Positions 23,265 to 34,262 of a stretch of 64,000 nucleotides of DNA are shown piece by piece. How positions within the stretch are numbered: position 1 is the stretch's first letter; the number at the start of each line of letters is the position of its first letter. The notes beneath the pieces are model-generated. The model did no database searches, was not told where the DNA came from, and was given only the letters and a program-made list of their open reading frames with translations. The position numbers were made by a program, and so were the translations under genes. Source of the DNA: Sporopachydermia quercuum. Its lineage: Eukaryota > Ascomycota > Sporopachydermiomycetes > Sporopachydermiales > Sporopachydermiaceae. The stretch spans positions 248,001-312,000 of the forward strand of contig BCGN01000001.1 of the NCBI GenBank assembly GCA_001599295.1, given 5' to 3'.

Positions 23265-24612
23265 GGCGTAGATTATGGTTATTGCAATATAGAAGTACCG
23301 ACTGCGTCTCACGAATTGGTCATAGAAGCCGTTGAGAAAGTGAATTTGGGTGAGATAAAATATAAAAGATAATAAATGCAAAATTCGAAACTCTAGATAA
23401 ATAAATATGTAGTTGAATCGTACCATGTTTGTATTATACATGTCTCGCATTGCTGACCCACAAAGGAGCAACTTTCTCGGCGTTGAATACTTGGTTATCA
23501 GATTTATATATGGATTCTTGTTTAGTGATGCAATTTAACATTGTGTAAATCATTACAATAATCACAGCCCATTGATACTCCTTATAAATACCAGATACAG
23601 CAACCCTAAGTATAGAGTATACAGTAAACTCATGTTGAGTATGAGAGCTAAATAGAAGTTTTCAATTAGGTTTGACAGATTATCGTCACAGAACAAGATC
23701 GAATGAATACTGTAATATTATCACTGATTCTCTCCATATTTGTTACCTTCTCCGTTCAATATCTTACTGCTCTGAAACAGCCTCAACAACGACAACAGCA
23801 ATAAAGTTAATTAGCTAATTCTCAGACCGCACCAATTGGCCTAACTAGCTAGCTAGGTAATTCACATATGGTGACTACACCTAATTATATTGTAAGCGAA
23901 GAGACATAGAATATTATTCTTAGATATTCTCTTGAATTATACTCTTTCACAGTTGAACATTACAACCAAATTGAATCGTCTAATGCCTTGGTTCTAAGTA
24001 CTCATTTCAAGTTTATTCCAGTCGTTCCCCACCCTCTATTGTCTCTCCACCTTTCACTAACGCTTGTTTTGATTTAAGACATTCATACATATCTATGCAT
24101 TTTCATGCATTGATGATTGATCATGTATCAATAACAACCCAGTTTAAAGTTTGTACCCGAAATTGTCGTCATCCTTCTGTGTGTTNTTATTAATCCTTGA
24201 AGGTCAATTCTTAGGACGTTTCTTGCTTTTTATTTCTTTTCTTGTTTAATAACATAATAACAAGCATAGAACAAACACACAGGAAATTGAATCGCAAGTA
24301 ATTGACAGCAAAAAAAAAAATTACATTATAGGAAAGAATATATTTATATATATTTTTGAATATTAGCAACTAAGATATACGTGAGTTTGGTTGACTGAAA
24401 TTTTATGATAATATAAAAGAACTAAAGTTGGAGATAAAAGAGACCAGTACAAAGGTACCTAGTTGGAAATTCGACCCTCACCCCTTATTATGTTTTATCA
24501 AGGTAATCACGAAAAACAAGAAAACAGAATCTAATACAGAAAAGAAGATAAAATCTATTCTTGAAAAAACGTTAAGTTTGAGTTAAACGAACACTGAATA
24601 TTTATATTAGAA
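23265..24612. other. Intergenic region upstream of the UBX gene
   Basis: About 1.35 kb of AT-rich sequence including A-tracts near 24,310 and one N at 24,186. I looked for upstream exons that would give the UBX gene a longer N-terminus and found none with convincing splice signals. Confidence 0.5.
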
Positions 24613-25260
24613 ATGAAAAGATATGATGGATCAGGAGGGCAATGTACTCTCCTGATAAGGCTTCCAACTGGAACGTCTACGCAACATGTGTTCTCAACCA
24701 GAGACACATTGGATGAAGTCAGAAAGTGGATAGATGTTGAGTACCCACTTGAATATGGTTATTCGTTTATGTTAACTTATCCAAAGAAAATGTTCACAAT
24801 TCAAGAAGAACAAATGACATTGGCGTCATTAGATCTTGCCCCACGATCAGCTATTGCGCTGTTGAAAGCACCTAAAACATATTCGGTTTACAGCAAATCG
24901 CCACTAGCTAGACTGACATCATACATCAGTTCTTACTTCTCGAAACCAGTGCATANATGCTCTCAATCACAGTATGGGCAAGGTAATAAATTGCAAGATA
25001 ATGCAGAAACTCACGATGATTACACATTTGATAACAACTTAGCTGATCACCAGTTTTCAATGGTTAATGCCTTTAATATTGTATCAAATCTACCTAGTGA
25101 GCGTTCAAGTCGTGCAACATCACCAGGACCTTTATCTTCAGCGTCACATACTTCTCTACCTGTACATCCTCTCCCTTCAAGAAGCTCCACGTCACAAGGA
25201 CTCAGTGGTAGTAGAGTTAGGACCTTGGAAGAACTGGACTCTGATGATTCGGAATACTAG
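24613..25260 (+). CDS. Short UBX-domain protein (possible Cdc48/p97 adaptor)
   Basis: 215 aa. Residues about 7-90 form a UBX domain, a ubiquitin-like fold that docks on Cdc48. It reads CTLLIRLPTGTSTQHVFS, then TLDEVRKWID, YGYSFMLTYPKKMFT, and LDLAPRSAIALLKAP. A hydroxylated linker follows, and the tail is VRTLEELDSDDSEY; an acidic tail after a Thr-Leu pair also occurs in fungal Ubx-type proteins. The domain starts almost at the first Met, so the long N-terminal half found in yeast Ubx4/6/7 is absent. Either this is a UBX-only form or an upstream exon was missed. One N (24,956) makes residue 115 unknown. The role is inferred from the domain. Confidence 0.72.
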   Translation: MKRYDGSGGQCTLLIRLPTGTSTQHVFSTRDTLDEVRKWIDVEYPLEYGYSFMLTYPKKMFTIQEEQMTLASLDLAPRSAIALLKAPKTYSVYSKSPLARLTSYISSYFSKPVHXCSQSQYGQGNKLQDNAETHDDYTFDNNLADHQFSMVNAFNIVSNLPSERSSRATSPGPLSSASHTSLPVHPLPSRSSTSQGLSGSRVRTLEELDSDDSEY

Positions 25261-28200
25261 AAGGCTTGGTTATTGGGGGCAGGGTAATAGTGGTTCTATA
25301 TATTTATTTTTATTTTATTATTGGATTTTGAAGAACTGCATGGTTGTTATGGCGGCTATATCAATGTTCAGAGTTGTCTAAAATTAATTCATCAGCACAC
25401 AATCAATCATCTACAATAATACAACTCTACGGGAGTTGCGGTTATATTATATGTGAATATTCACCTTTTTAAATGAAATGAATTTATAACAATCATAGAA
25501 ATGCTCTCCTGATTAGATTATCACGGATCATGTGCCTTATTACCTTTATCGTTTTCCTCTATTCTTATCATCACGTACACATTTCTCACCGCTTTCCATT
25601 TCAATATTATTGTTCTATCTGCCCAAAGGTTCACAAGTATTGGTAGATCCAATCGTCTATTCATCTCACAAATCTAAGGACTCTTTTTTCTATTATGGTT
25701 TCTGGATTCAGCCAAATAACGGACAACTAAATCCAACAATGTAAATGCAATTACCAATGCCTGAATTGATCAGAAGTAGCAGATCTGTTTGATCGTGAAA
25801 TCGCAGGATATATTTCTCCCCAATTCTTCGAAGAATTAAAGCAAGACGACATATGAATATGTATTCTGAAACATAGATTACTGCTAATGGAACGGAATGC
25901 AAGTTCTATTTTGCACCTTGATTTTCATACATACTTCCAGGAAATTCAATCAAACTATTCTTTGAATCGTACCATGTTAGATTGAGTATAAGTGAATTTC
26001 TATGATTCTGCGCTTCTTGTGAAGGTAAACCATGAACAGTCATTAGAGGAACAGGAAAAGAAATAACAAGCAGGAAAGGTTTTTGAACTTTCGAGATCTG
26101 GAATCCCTGATTCAAAATCATTTCCTTCGAAGACTCCTTTTCTGATATATGTCCATAAATGTACACTTACAGGATATAAGCAAACTCTTCCAATTCAATT
26201 ATTTTTTTCTCCTTAAAATCAAAGTGACGCTTTTGATTGATAATCTGCTGAAAGAAGGAAAGATTTTTACCCTTATTTACTTTTCATTCCCCTCATAGCG
26301 ATAAATACCAACTTTCCACTGTAAGTGCAAAATTGTAGTAGAGACTTCGATTGAAAGATAGATTCTAAAGATTAGTAGCCATATGAATCCACTTTGGAAA
26401 ATCAGATGCTCTAATACCTGCTTTTAATGGATATATATTCAAATCGGGAATATAATAGGCTTGCAAGGTGCACACTAAGCTTAGGCCAACGGTATAGATC
26501 CTTTACCTGGAACTCCTACTTCTATGAAACCGCATATTCATCTGAATTAATCTGCGAAGCTTGCCATCATAATTTAGGAACAGGGCCTTTTGATTGTGCA
26601 CATCTTCCCGAATCAAAAACTGCACAGTCNTATTTATAAGTTTTAGCTATTTGAACAGTCAAAGCACTTGATCATTTTTCGAGATCAAGGTACACTCATG
26701 ATCAATGTTTTCCAAAAGATGGATGCTCCTCCTATATATGCTTCCTCTTCTTCAGTGATGCTCTATCTAGTTCATGGATGTGATTCGGGAGAAAGATCAT
26801 ATTGTTGGTATCTTGCAGCTTCTTCCCTAGCTTTGGTACGGTCTTTTGAGTGACATAAGTAACAGCGGTTAAAGCTCACTTAAATCAAGAAAGTTTCTCT
26901 ACCACAATGTACCTGACGTAACATGCAAAAACCATTTCTTTCTATCATAATTTCTTGAAAATGTCTGTCAATAAAACAAGGTTGTTGTTTGAACCGAGCA
27001 ACTTTTCATTTTGGCCGCAGGTTCAGCAATTTCATGAAGCTGACTCCCCTCTCGTTCTTTTTCACAATCAGAAGTTTCACTCTGAATGTTTATAGCATTT
27101 TTTAAGGGGAGATAAACTGTGTTAAGAGCGCGGGATTCTTCTAAAGTTATGGTGAGGCCCATCATTACAAAGAACTTCAAAGAGTGCATTCAAATATTAG
27201 AAATAGTGACCTGAATCTCTGGTATTGGATTCGGATCGATCTTTCTCTTGATTTATGCTCTTTTAGAGAACGAGAGAAAAGCGAACGCTAACAGAAACAA
27301 TTCTCAAGCCATAATTTCTTGCAATACTGTTTAATTTTCTTTCATTTTCGGACATCAGAGCTACTCATCTATCAACAATAACTTAGCACGAAACAATCGG
27401 TGATTGAGCATTAGAAATAACGTTAACGTTTGTAAAACCTTATCTAATTGTGATTCTAAAGTATTTCTTACTTATTTCAAGCAGATCATTCTGTTGAAAA
27501 TCGCATCTCCATTGTTTCACTAGAATCCCTCTAATTTGAATATGTTTTCACTACAGAACATTTTACTATATTCTGATCCAAAAGTCCATATCTACCCAAT
27601 CATATTCGAAGATTGTCCTCTTTAAGGATTGTTTTATCTCAAAGATACTAGTTCAAGATAGTGAAATCAGTCAAATACGAGATTGTTCCATCAATGGCTA
27701 TATAGCAGATGAACAGAAATAAACTCATACTTATTCCATTAAAGCTAAAAAGGGATCTCATGTTCCCAGTAAAATGAGGGAAGAATAACCAAAATCAAGC
27801 GGTTTCATAGCATAGAAGATATACTAAAGCAAAGTTCATTTAGTTTCTGGAGAAATATATGTATGACTTCTCTCCTTCTAAAATCAATCATCATACATGT
27901 ATGATTCTCTAATTATGATTCTTCTTAGAAACTAAGGTATAAGCATAGTTATCTGTTATTTACTCAAGCATGGAAGCATTGATATAGGAGCTTTAGAGAA
28001 GAAGGAAGGAGATAAAGTTAAAAGAAATTAAAACATATAGCAATTCGCAGCAATTTCTTCATGAAAGGGACATCTTAAGAAGCCACCGCTTCCCACGTCG
28101 GAATCAAACTCCTGGTATTTCCCACTTTTCTGTTTGATGTTCTCTAAAGAAATATAGAGCTTCTGGTTATCCATGAAAGAGCATCGTCTCTCCAGGTTAA

Positions 28201-28533
28201 ATACTTTTGGTACATCGACCTTTCTTATCCTAATTACTATCTATCTCTTAAGTTTACATGGCGTATCATTTCATTATTTTATCAAATCTCAAATCATACC
28301 AGTTTNAGAGTACTTATAATTATTTCCAGTGCATTTTCCAGTTACCCGGAGCTTAGATAAGCCATCGTCTTCTGTATTATTAACAAAGTACAATCTTCTT
28401 TTACTACATCTTCGGGTCTAATAAATGGTTGATTGATTGTTTATTTGATAGCTCATATATTGACGTTAGATTGAGCGCTAAATGTATAGCTAGTGAGCTT
28501 AGTCTGGAAACTGATTGTATATAAGAACTCATA
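25261..28533. other. 3.3-kb gene-poor region
   Basis: It lies between the UBX gene and SAP30, both on the plus strand. Only short frames (about 60-100 codons, mostly without good starts) are present on either strand. It carries two N bases (26,630 and 28,306) and a 14-bp perfect palindrome at 27,891. I see no tRNA, snRNA or transposon. It may hold long regulatory sequence, an origin or an unrecognised non-coding RNA. Confidence 0.5.
27891..27904. repeat. 14-bp perfect palindrome
   Basis: TCATACATGTATGA reads identically on both strands. It lies in non-coding sequence about 630 bp upstream of SAP30. It could be a dimeric factor site or chance. Confidence 0.4.
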
Positions 28534-29053
28534 ATGGCATCAAAAACTGACTCTGAAAAACCAAAAGAGGCAGCTCACACTTCTCGATCCTCAACCAAGG
28601 CCCGTAATGCTGCTCAACAGGCATTGAGAGATGCTATTCTTGCCAAACATATCACATCAAATGGACCCAAGGATAAACCAGTAGCTGATCCTTTGGATTT
28701 TGAATCATATCCAATAGAGTCTTTACGAAAGTACCGAAGAGCATATGATCTAGATGTTCCATCGGCTATGTCCCCCTACGGATCTATCCTTGGTAGTAAA
28801 GTTGGAGAAAAGACATATAGCTATAAACATAGGGCAAGAGTTGAGAAGAAAGTCCTTGCTGATGCTGTGAAAAAGCATTTCAACAGTTATCCTGTAAGGG
28901 AGTCAGATGTGATTGTTGATTTTATATATGCTGTTCAGAACCAAGGTAAGTTGAATTTCTGCATGAAGTTGTTAATAGATGAGATTGAAAGAATAAATAC
29001 TAACGNTGCTTTTAGACAAGGCATTCAAATTACAATTTAGACCTTTTCAGTAA
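28534..29053 (+). CDS. SAP30: Sap30, Sin3-Rpd3L histone deacetylase subunit, two exons
   Basis: Model: join(28534..28945,29016..29053), 149 aa. Sap30 bridges Sin3 and the Rpd3L histone deacetylase complex. The Sin3-binding region is clear: LDFESYPIESLRKYRRAYDL, followed by LADAVKKHFNSYPVRESDV and IVDFIYAVQNQ. Reading straight through the intron gives an unrelated tail. The 70-nt intron has GTAAGT after CAAG, branch TACTAAC and TTTTAG. Splicing adds QDKAFKLQFRPFQ and a stop, which matches the family's C-terminus. One N (29,006) lies inside the intron between branch point and 3' AG. The N-terminal 45 residues are polar and variable. Confidence 0.9.
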
Positions 29054-29245
29054 GCAAAAGGAAAAACGATAGGTGACTCAACATCATAATTTATGTAAAT
29101 ATGAAAGTTACAGAAAAATGTTATTAATGATAAGTGGATTACGGTGTTCAAGATGCAAGGTGCAGGGTTTTATAGTACACAGTTCTCTTGAATAATCTAA
29201 ACAGATATATATATATATGGTACAAATACAAGCAATAATTTACAA

Positions 29246-30670
29246 CTACTCCTTATTTTTAGCATAGCAATCCACAAGAACGTGAACTTTGGTATCATGA
29301 GCCAAAGTATTTGATAGAACAACAGTTCGAAAACCGGTTTCTTCAATCATTTTGCTTAATTGAACAAATTCAACGGATGAGATCGATTTGCTGGTTTCTA
29401 ATTGAACCAAAAACTCCATAATCTTTTCATTTTCAGCTTTCCTTTCAGGTGAGATTTCAGCTTGACCTAACTTCTCACCATCTTCATTCACTTCTTCTTG
29501 TTGAGCGACAGTTTCCTCAATGCCTCCATCAGTGTTCAATTGATTTGAACCAGTAGTACCAGCACCAATCATTCTTGGGTCAATTTCAAGAGGATCAGCA
29601 AATGAAATACGGTGATGAGAAGGCTTCAAAACTTTGGAGTAAGCAGATGTCCATTTCTTAGCTCTCTTTTTAGCGGGAGTGCCATCAGATTCTGGCGTAG
29701 ATTCTTTGATTGAAGGATCTACTAATGAAGATCTTCCATTGGCTGGTGAGCTCAGTAATAAAGATCCACTAATTGAATTGGTAAGGGCTCTTGTGGGTCT
29801 GAAATGAAGGGATGAATTACCAGCACCTTGATTTGTGGAGCTGGCACTATCTTTTGAAGCTAAATCTAAAGAAGTAGATTCAGAAGATAATTGTTCAGAT
29901 TTTCCAATGGTAGAGGATGATGAATCAACTGCTCTTGTGGCTTCGTTTTGGGAGTCAATTCCAATCATTTGATGGAAATAGTACATATAGAAATTGCCAG
30001 GTCGTGAGAATTTTCTCACTGCATATGCTTTCTTTCTCATTTCTGGGGATGATTTAACGAATCTTTCCAATTCATTTACCCTGTCATCGTTTATAACGAA
30101 GCAACCATCAGCAGGATCCCATTTTTCAGATTGATCTTGATTTGCAATAATATCATTAGAAATAAAACAAAATACAACATATTCTTGAGCTAAATCCTTG
30201 ATCTTCTTTCTGATTGATTCTTTATTGAACTTCTTTGATTGAGGAAAAGTCTCAATCAAGTCAGCACAGATTTTATCATACAGTCCACGATTAACAGCAT
30301 TCAGATCATCGTCTCTGGTGTATTTGTGATATAATTGAATAAGCTTGATTATTTCATCTTGCGTATAAGGAGCTTTCTTTGAAACAGTGGTTGGCTCAGC
30401 GGCTGCCGCTGCTGCTGCTGCAACAGCAGTAGCTTCAGCTTGAGCCACTGCGCCAACAGGGCCATTACTATTTTCACTTTCGGCACTGGGGATAGCCGAA
30501 CTGCTACCAGTTCCAGTCAGAACGACTTCTGCATTAGGTGGGTTTTCAGCTTTTGCCATTTCTCCAATTGAGTTCGAATTTGAAGTTTCAGTACTTTTGC
30601 TGCCTGATTTGTTAGACTTTTGTGTTTGATTATCTGTCGTTGAGAACAGTTTAGCCGCTAGATTAAGCAT
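29246..30670 (-). CDS. Unrecognised Ser/Ala-rich protein, possible Myb/SANT-like nuclear factor
   Basis: 474 aa from the ATG at 30670. The frame is open three codons further up, but only to a TTG. I do not recognise a named orthologue. Residues about 1-100 are Ser/Asn/Ala-rich with a run of eight alanines. About 100-235 is the only ordered block. It begins KKAPYTQDEIIKLIQLYHKY, continues with SIRKKIKDLAQEYVVFC, and ends VRKFSRPGNFYMYYFHQMIG. The three-helix pattern recalls Myb/SANT-like DNA-binding modules, but this is inference. A KKRAKKW basic patch near residue 330 could be a nuclear localisation signal. The C-terminal 60 residues look helical. It is convergent with SAP30, about 190 bp away. 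Confidence 0.8.
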   Translation of the reverse strand: MLNLAAKLFSTTDNQTQKSNKSGSKSTETSNSNSIGEMAKAENPPNAEVVLTGTGSSSAIPSAESENSNGPVGAVAQAEATAVAAAAAAAAEPTTVSKKAPYTQDEIIKLIQLYHKYTRDDDLNAVNRGLYDKICADLIETFPQSKKFNKESIRKKIKDLAQEYVVFCFISNDIIANQDQSEKWDPADGCFVINDDRVNELERFVKSSPEMRKKAYAVRKFSRPGNFYMYYFHQMIGIDSQNEATRAVDSSSSTIGKSEQLSSESTSLDLASKDSASSTNQGAGNSSLHFRPTRALTNSISGSLLLSSPANGRSSLVDPSIKESTPESDGTPAKKRAKKWTSAYSKVLKPSHHRISFADPLEIDPRMIGAGTTGSNQLNTDGGIEETVAQQEEVNEDGEKLGQAEISPERKAENEKIMEFLVQLETSKSISSVEFVQLSKMIEETGFRTVVLSNTLAHDTKVHVLVDCYAKNKE

Positions 30671-32228
30671 GATAAACAACTCCTGGTCTGGTTGGTATGC
30701 AATACCAACTCAAAACTCCACTAGACAAGACATGTCATAGATTAACAATTGAATAAACAAGGAAGAAAGACGAAAAGGCAAAGAGAATTGAAAATCAATT
30801 CAAGTTCGTCATCATAAGAATAGACGTAATTTGAAAACAGNTACTTCAAATATATAGTATTTTACTAATTTATAGTAAGAACAGCAATAATCAAGGAAGA
30901 ACAATGAATTTCCACCACTGACTTTATTAATCGGAGGATGGGATATATCATAATGGAAATAATGTAAACAAAGAAAGGAGATCATACCAAAGAGCGGAGG
31001 TCTTGCACTTTCGGCTCACCATTGAGATAACTTCTATATTCAGTTCATACTTACAAGAAAAATTGTAAAACGATATAATAAGCAAAGAATTTGTGCTTCA
31101 ATACTCAGTTTTATATATATATATTAAAACCAGGACTGTATTAAATTGTGCACTAATTCATTCTCTTCAATGTTAACCGGAGATTGAACAAAGGAAAGAA
31201 CGGAGGAAAAAGCGAGAAATTAATATAGGAAATGTTATGATTTGAAGTCGACTACATAACAACAAAGCGGAAACTACATCACGGGCAGAAAATCACATCA
31301 CTTCCTGTTCTTGCTGGCCAGCACAAAAATTATTTCCGCTTTTGGTTGTGTTAATTTGATTTTTGGGGATTGCGACATGATTTGTTACTAAAGGAAATTA
31401 CCAGGAAAATTACGGAAATAATATTGAAAACAATGAAATAGATTGAATGTGCATGTGATTGTGTGGATGATCATGATAAGAGTTTAACAATTGGTTAAGC
31501 CGGTTGCGTATTGAATACTTCTACTCTATACTTGTTGGACTTCGTTAATTTTACAATGAAAAGAAAAAGTATTCATTACTCATATAAGAGCTAATACCAA
31601 GACATTTATAGGTGGACTATGGACAAGAGAGTGCTCAGAAAGTGCATGTAGTATTATCGGTAGTTGAAAATGTAATCATTAAACTTCTCCGTAGTTGAAA
31701 AAAATAACTTCTGAAATAGTGTCACTTTTTTTGTTAAGATTATTATGGTAGTCATAAACAATGTCTGTTGGGTGAACAAGTAGATCGCATAAATAGATTA
31801 TGTGGTACTATCTCTGATGTTGAGATCGGCTTTGTTGATGACTCACTATAAGTCGTACCATAGTAAGAATCAAAGCATCCTCATAATACACTTCTAAGCT
31901 TCTATTCTACTATTCGTTAATTGTAACTCAGATTAGAACCATCAAAAAAAATAAACGCAGTCATATTTGATCAATAAACATGACTTCAAATTTGGAATAT
32001 CAAACTAGAAGGTCGCTTCCTAATTATGTAGTTTGCTAGAAAACGGTTTGTTGAAGGGTCCACTCGATCTGGCGTGTGCTCAATGGTATGTTCATTAATT
32101 CTGTTGGCGATAAATTTTATATGAAAATCTTTTCTTGTACGAAAATGAAGCTAATCCATATGTTCGCCATTTTTTGTCGACATCCATGGCGGTTATTAAC
32201 GAAAAGTAACACAATTGACTTAGGACAG
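30671..32228. other. Intergenic region upstream of the 474-aa gene
   Basis: About 1.56 kb between two minus-strand genes. AT-rich, with one N (30,841) and an alternating AT tract near 31,115. It should hold the promoter of the 474-aa gene. No gene was seen. Confidence 0.5.
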
Positions 32229-33017
32229 TTATACGAACTCAACTGTTTCTATAACAGTATTTTCATGAGTAGGAAATATTCTTTTATTTCTTCTAAAGAC
32301 AACTTTTTCAAGTTTAGTCAAACTGGTGTTTTCTTTTCTTTCTTCCCCTGAAAGAATCTCTTTAGTCACACTGTTAGAGTAGGTCCCAACTAATGAATAA
32401 CTATTATGCTTCAAATCAGTATGTTCAACATCAATATCTTCGCCATTGTTGTTGTTCTTGTACAAAATATAATAATGCTCAATAGGCTCTTCCTTCACAA
32501 ATGCATCAACATATGTTTTGCTGACTCTTTGACTTAATAATGGACTGTTCATATCTTTACATTTTTTCTCTATATTCGAGTTTTCAGTCCTTTCCTCCAC
32601 TTTTTCCTCTTCTTCGTAACTAGTATCAACTATTTCTGTGATAAACTCTGGTTGTTGCATCCGACTAGGATAAATTTTTTCCTTATAACTATACTTATTC
32701 CTTGTCCTTAGTTTGTCTAAATATACGTACACTGAAGCTTTCTGTTCCTTATTGTCATCTCCTATCGCAGTGTCAAGTGTATTAATATACTCTTTCACGT
32801 CATCTGACAATTTAACTGAGCCTGTATTCGATTCTAAAGTTTCTGTTGTCCTGGTAAAGGAAATATATGAGTTTTCCCTTAGTCTTCCTAAGCTTAAGCC
32901 CGGCAGTAAAACAGAACTGCTCTTACTATTTGATGAATCAAAGGATGAAACCGATGATTTGTTGAATCTTCGTGAGTAGAGTCTTGGTCTTTTAAGGTAA
33001 TCTATTTCTTGACTCAT
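32229..33017 (-). CDS. Unrecognised acidic, Ser-rich protein
   Basis: 262 aa from the ATG at 33017. The frame extends 12 codons upstream without another ATG. I do not recognise it. The N-terminal 60 residues are basic and Ser-rich (KRPRLYSRRFNKSSVSSF). The middle holds a charged segment with a run of Glu (DTSYEEEEKVEERTE). The C-terminus is EKVVFRRNKRIFPTHENTVI. No membrane segment, signal peptide or catalytic motif is visible. The frame is long enough to be unlikely by chance at this base composition, but there is no other support. It may be a fast-evolving lineage-restricted gene. Confidence 0.6.
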   Translation of the reverse strand: MSQEIDYLKRPRLYSRRFNKSSVSSFDSSNSKSSSVLLPGLSLGRLRENSYISFTRTTETLESNTGSVKLSDDVKEYINTLDTAIGDDNKEQKASVYVYLDKLRTRNKYSYKEKIYPSRMQQPEFITEIVDTSYEEEEKVEERTENSNIEKKCKDMNSPLLSQRVSKTYVDAFVKEEPIEHYYILYKNNNNGEDIDVEHTDLKHNSYSLVGTYSNSVTKEILSGEERKENTSLTKLEKVVFRRNKRIFPTHENTVIETVEFV

Positions 33018-34262
33018 CGTGCAATTGTATTCCAATTCAATATGAGATTTCAAGTTGAATCAATTATTAGATCGAGCCCTCAACTACTCGTCGTAACTCA
33101 GTTATGGGTGTATAGTGTATGCTAGCTCAAATGTTGATTGTAACAAAGCCTCGTAAGTCAATCAAAATCGTGTGCTGATGTCAAAAATACGTAAGAAGAA
33201 GTACAACGGCAGATAAACATATGATATTCGGAGAGTCCAAGTGATTTTTAATTATAATCAGATCTTCTATAGAGTGTTGCGAAACAACCTTCTTTCTCGT
33301 TGGTGAAGTTCTTCTCTTGACAATGAATCCGTAACAACAAAACTTTGAACAGATTTCAGGCAGCATCAACCAAACATTTATGCTACCCCCAATTCTTATC
33401 GATCCTATTCTTCTTTAGAAGCCTTAGAAGTTCTCCTTGAATTTGAATTGAAGTAACAATCGAAGAAAAGACATAATAATGTGGGCAATCTCTGTGGTAT
33501 GGTTGAAAAAATTCGTAAGATTCAGTATCATGTGATTCTGGAATGATTATGTGAACACAAAACAAGCGTTGTTTACCTCGAAGGTTTGTTTGGTTAAGGA
33601 ACATTTTTCCAGCTCAATAATTGACAGCTGAAAAAGACACAACTTCTTAAAATTGCACTTGAAAAGAAAGAAAGTCAGTTAAAATATTTAGTTCAAAAAG
33701 CGCTTCTAACAAGCCTATAGACAACCGGAGAAGCAAACTAATATAGAACATTGGGATTCGGTTTAATATGCAACTTTATGCATGAAGCAAAAAAAGCGTC
33801 TGGAACATCAAGAAATAGAGGCCGATAAAGATAGGTAATAATATGAGAACTGAACTTATGCAAACTATTTGCACGTAAACTACAGAAAGNTTGCCACTAC
33901 CATTATATTACTTCTCGCTCAAACTAATCTCAATATAAGCTTCACATTCTATACAACTTGTGTAAGTTGATACAATTCGTATAATCTACGCAATTGTTCA
34001 TTCTCTCTATTATACTTTCGTTTTCCAAACCTTAACGCAGCTTAGTCACATGTACAGACGTTTAATACTTCTCCCTCCTATCTTTATTTTTCACTTGGTA
34101 GAGTAATAGTTAACTATCATTCTGCCTATCAAAACATAGAAAGAATAGGTATCTTCTGTTATGGTAAGGCAGTAGCAATATGGATTGAATACATAATAAA
34201 AGAGACCTCTATTATTGCATAAACCCATTTACTCGTATTTACCTTTGCTGCCCTTGTTGACA
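33018..34262. other. Divergent intergenic region upstream of PPWD1
   Basis: About 1.25 kb between divergent genes. Two short minus-strand frames (33,181-33,369 and 33,383-33,604) have no recognisable content, and I treat them as chance. One N at 33,890. Confidence 0.5.

Noticed and set aside
24491-24612. Upstream exon for the UBX gene (MFYQ then GTAATC, spliced to TATTAG)
   Set aside because: The 5' site is not one used elsewhere in the window and there is no branch sequence.
28070-28130. tRNA-like GTTTGATTCC on the minus strand
   Set aside because: The T-stem does not pair and no A box is present.
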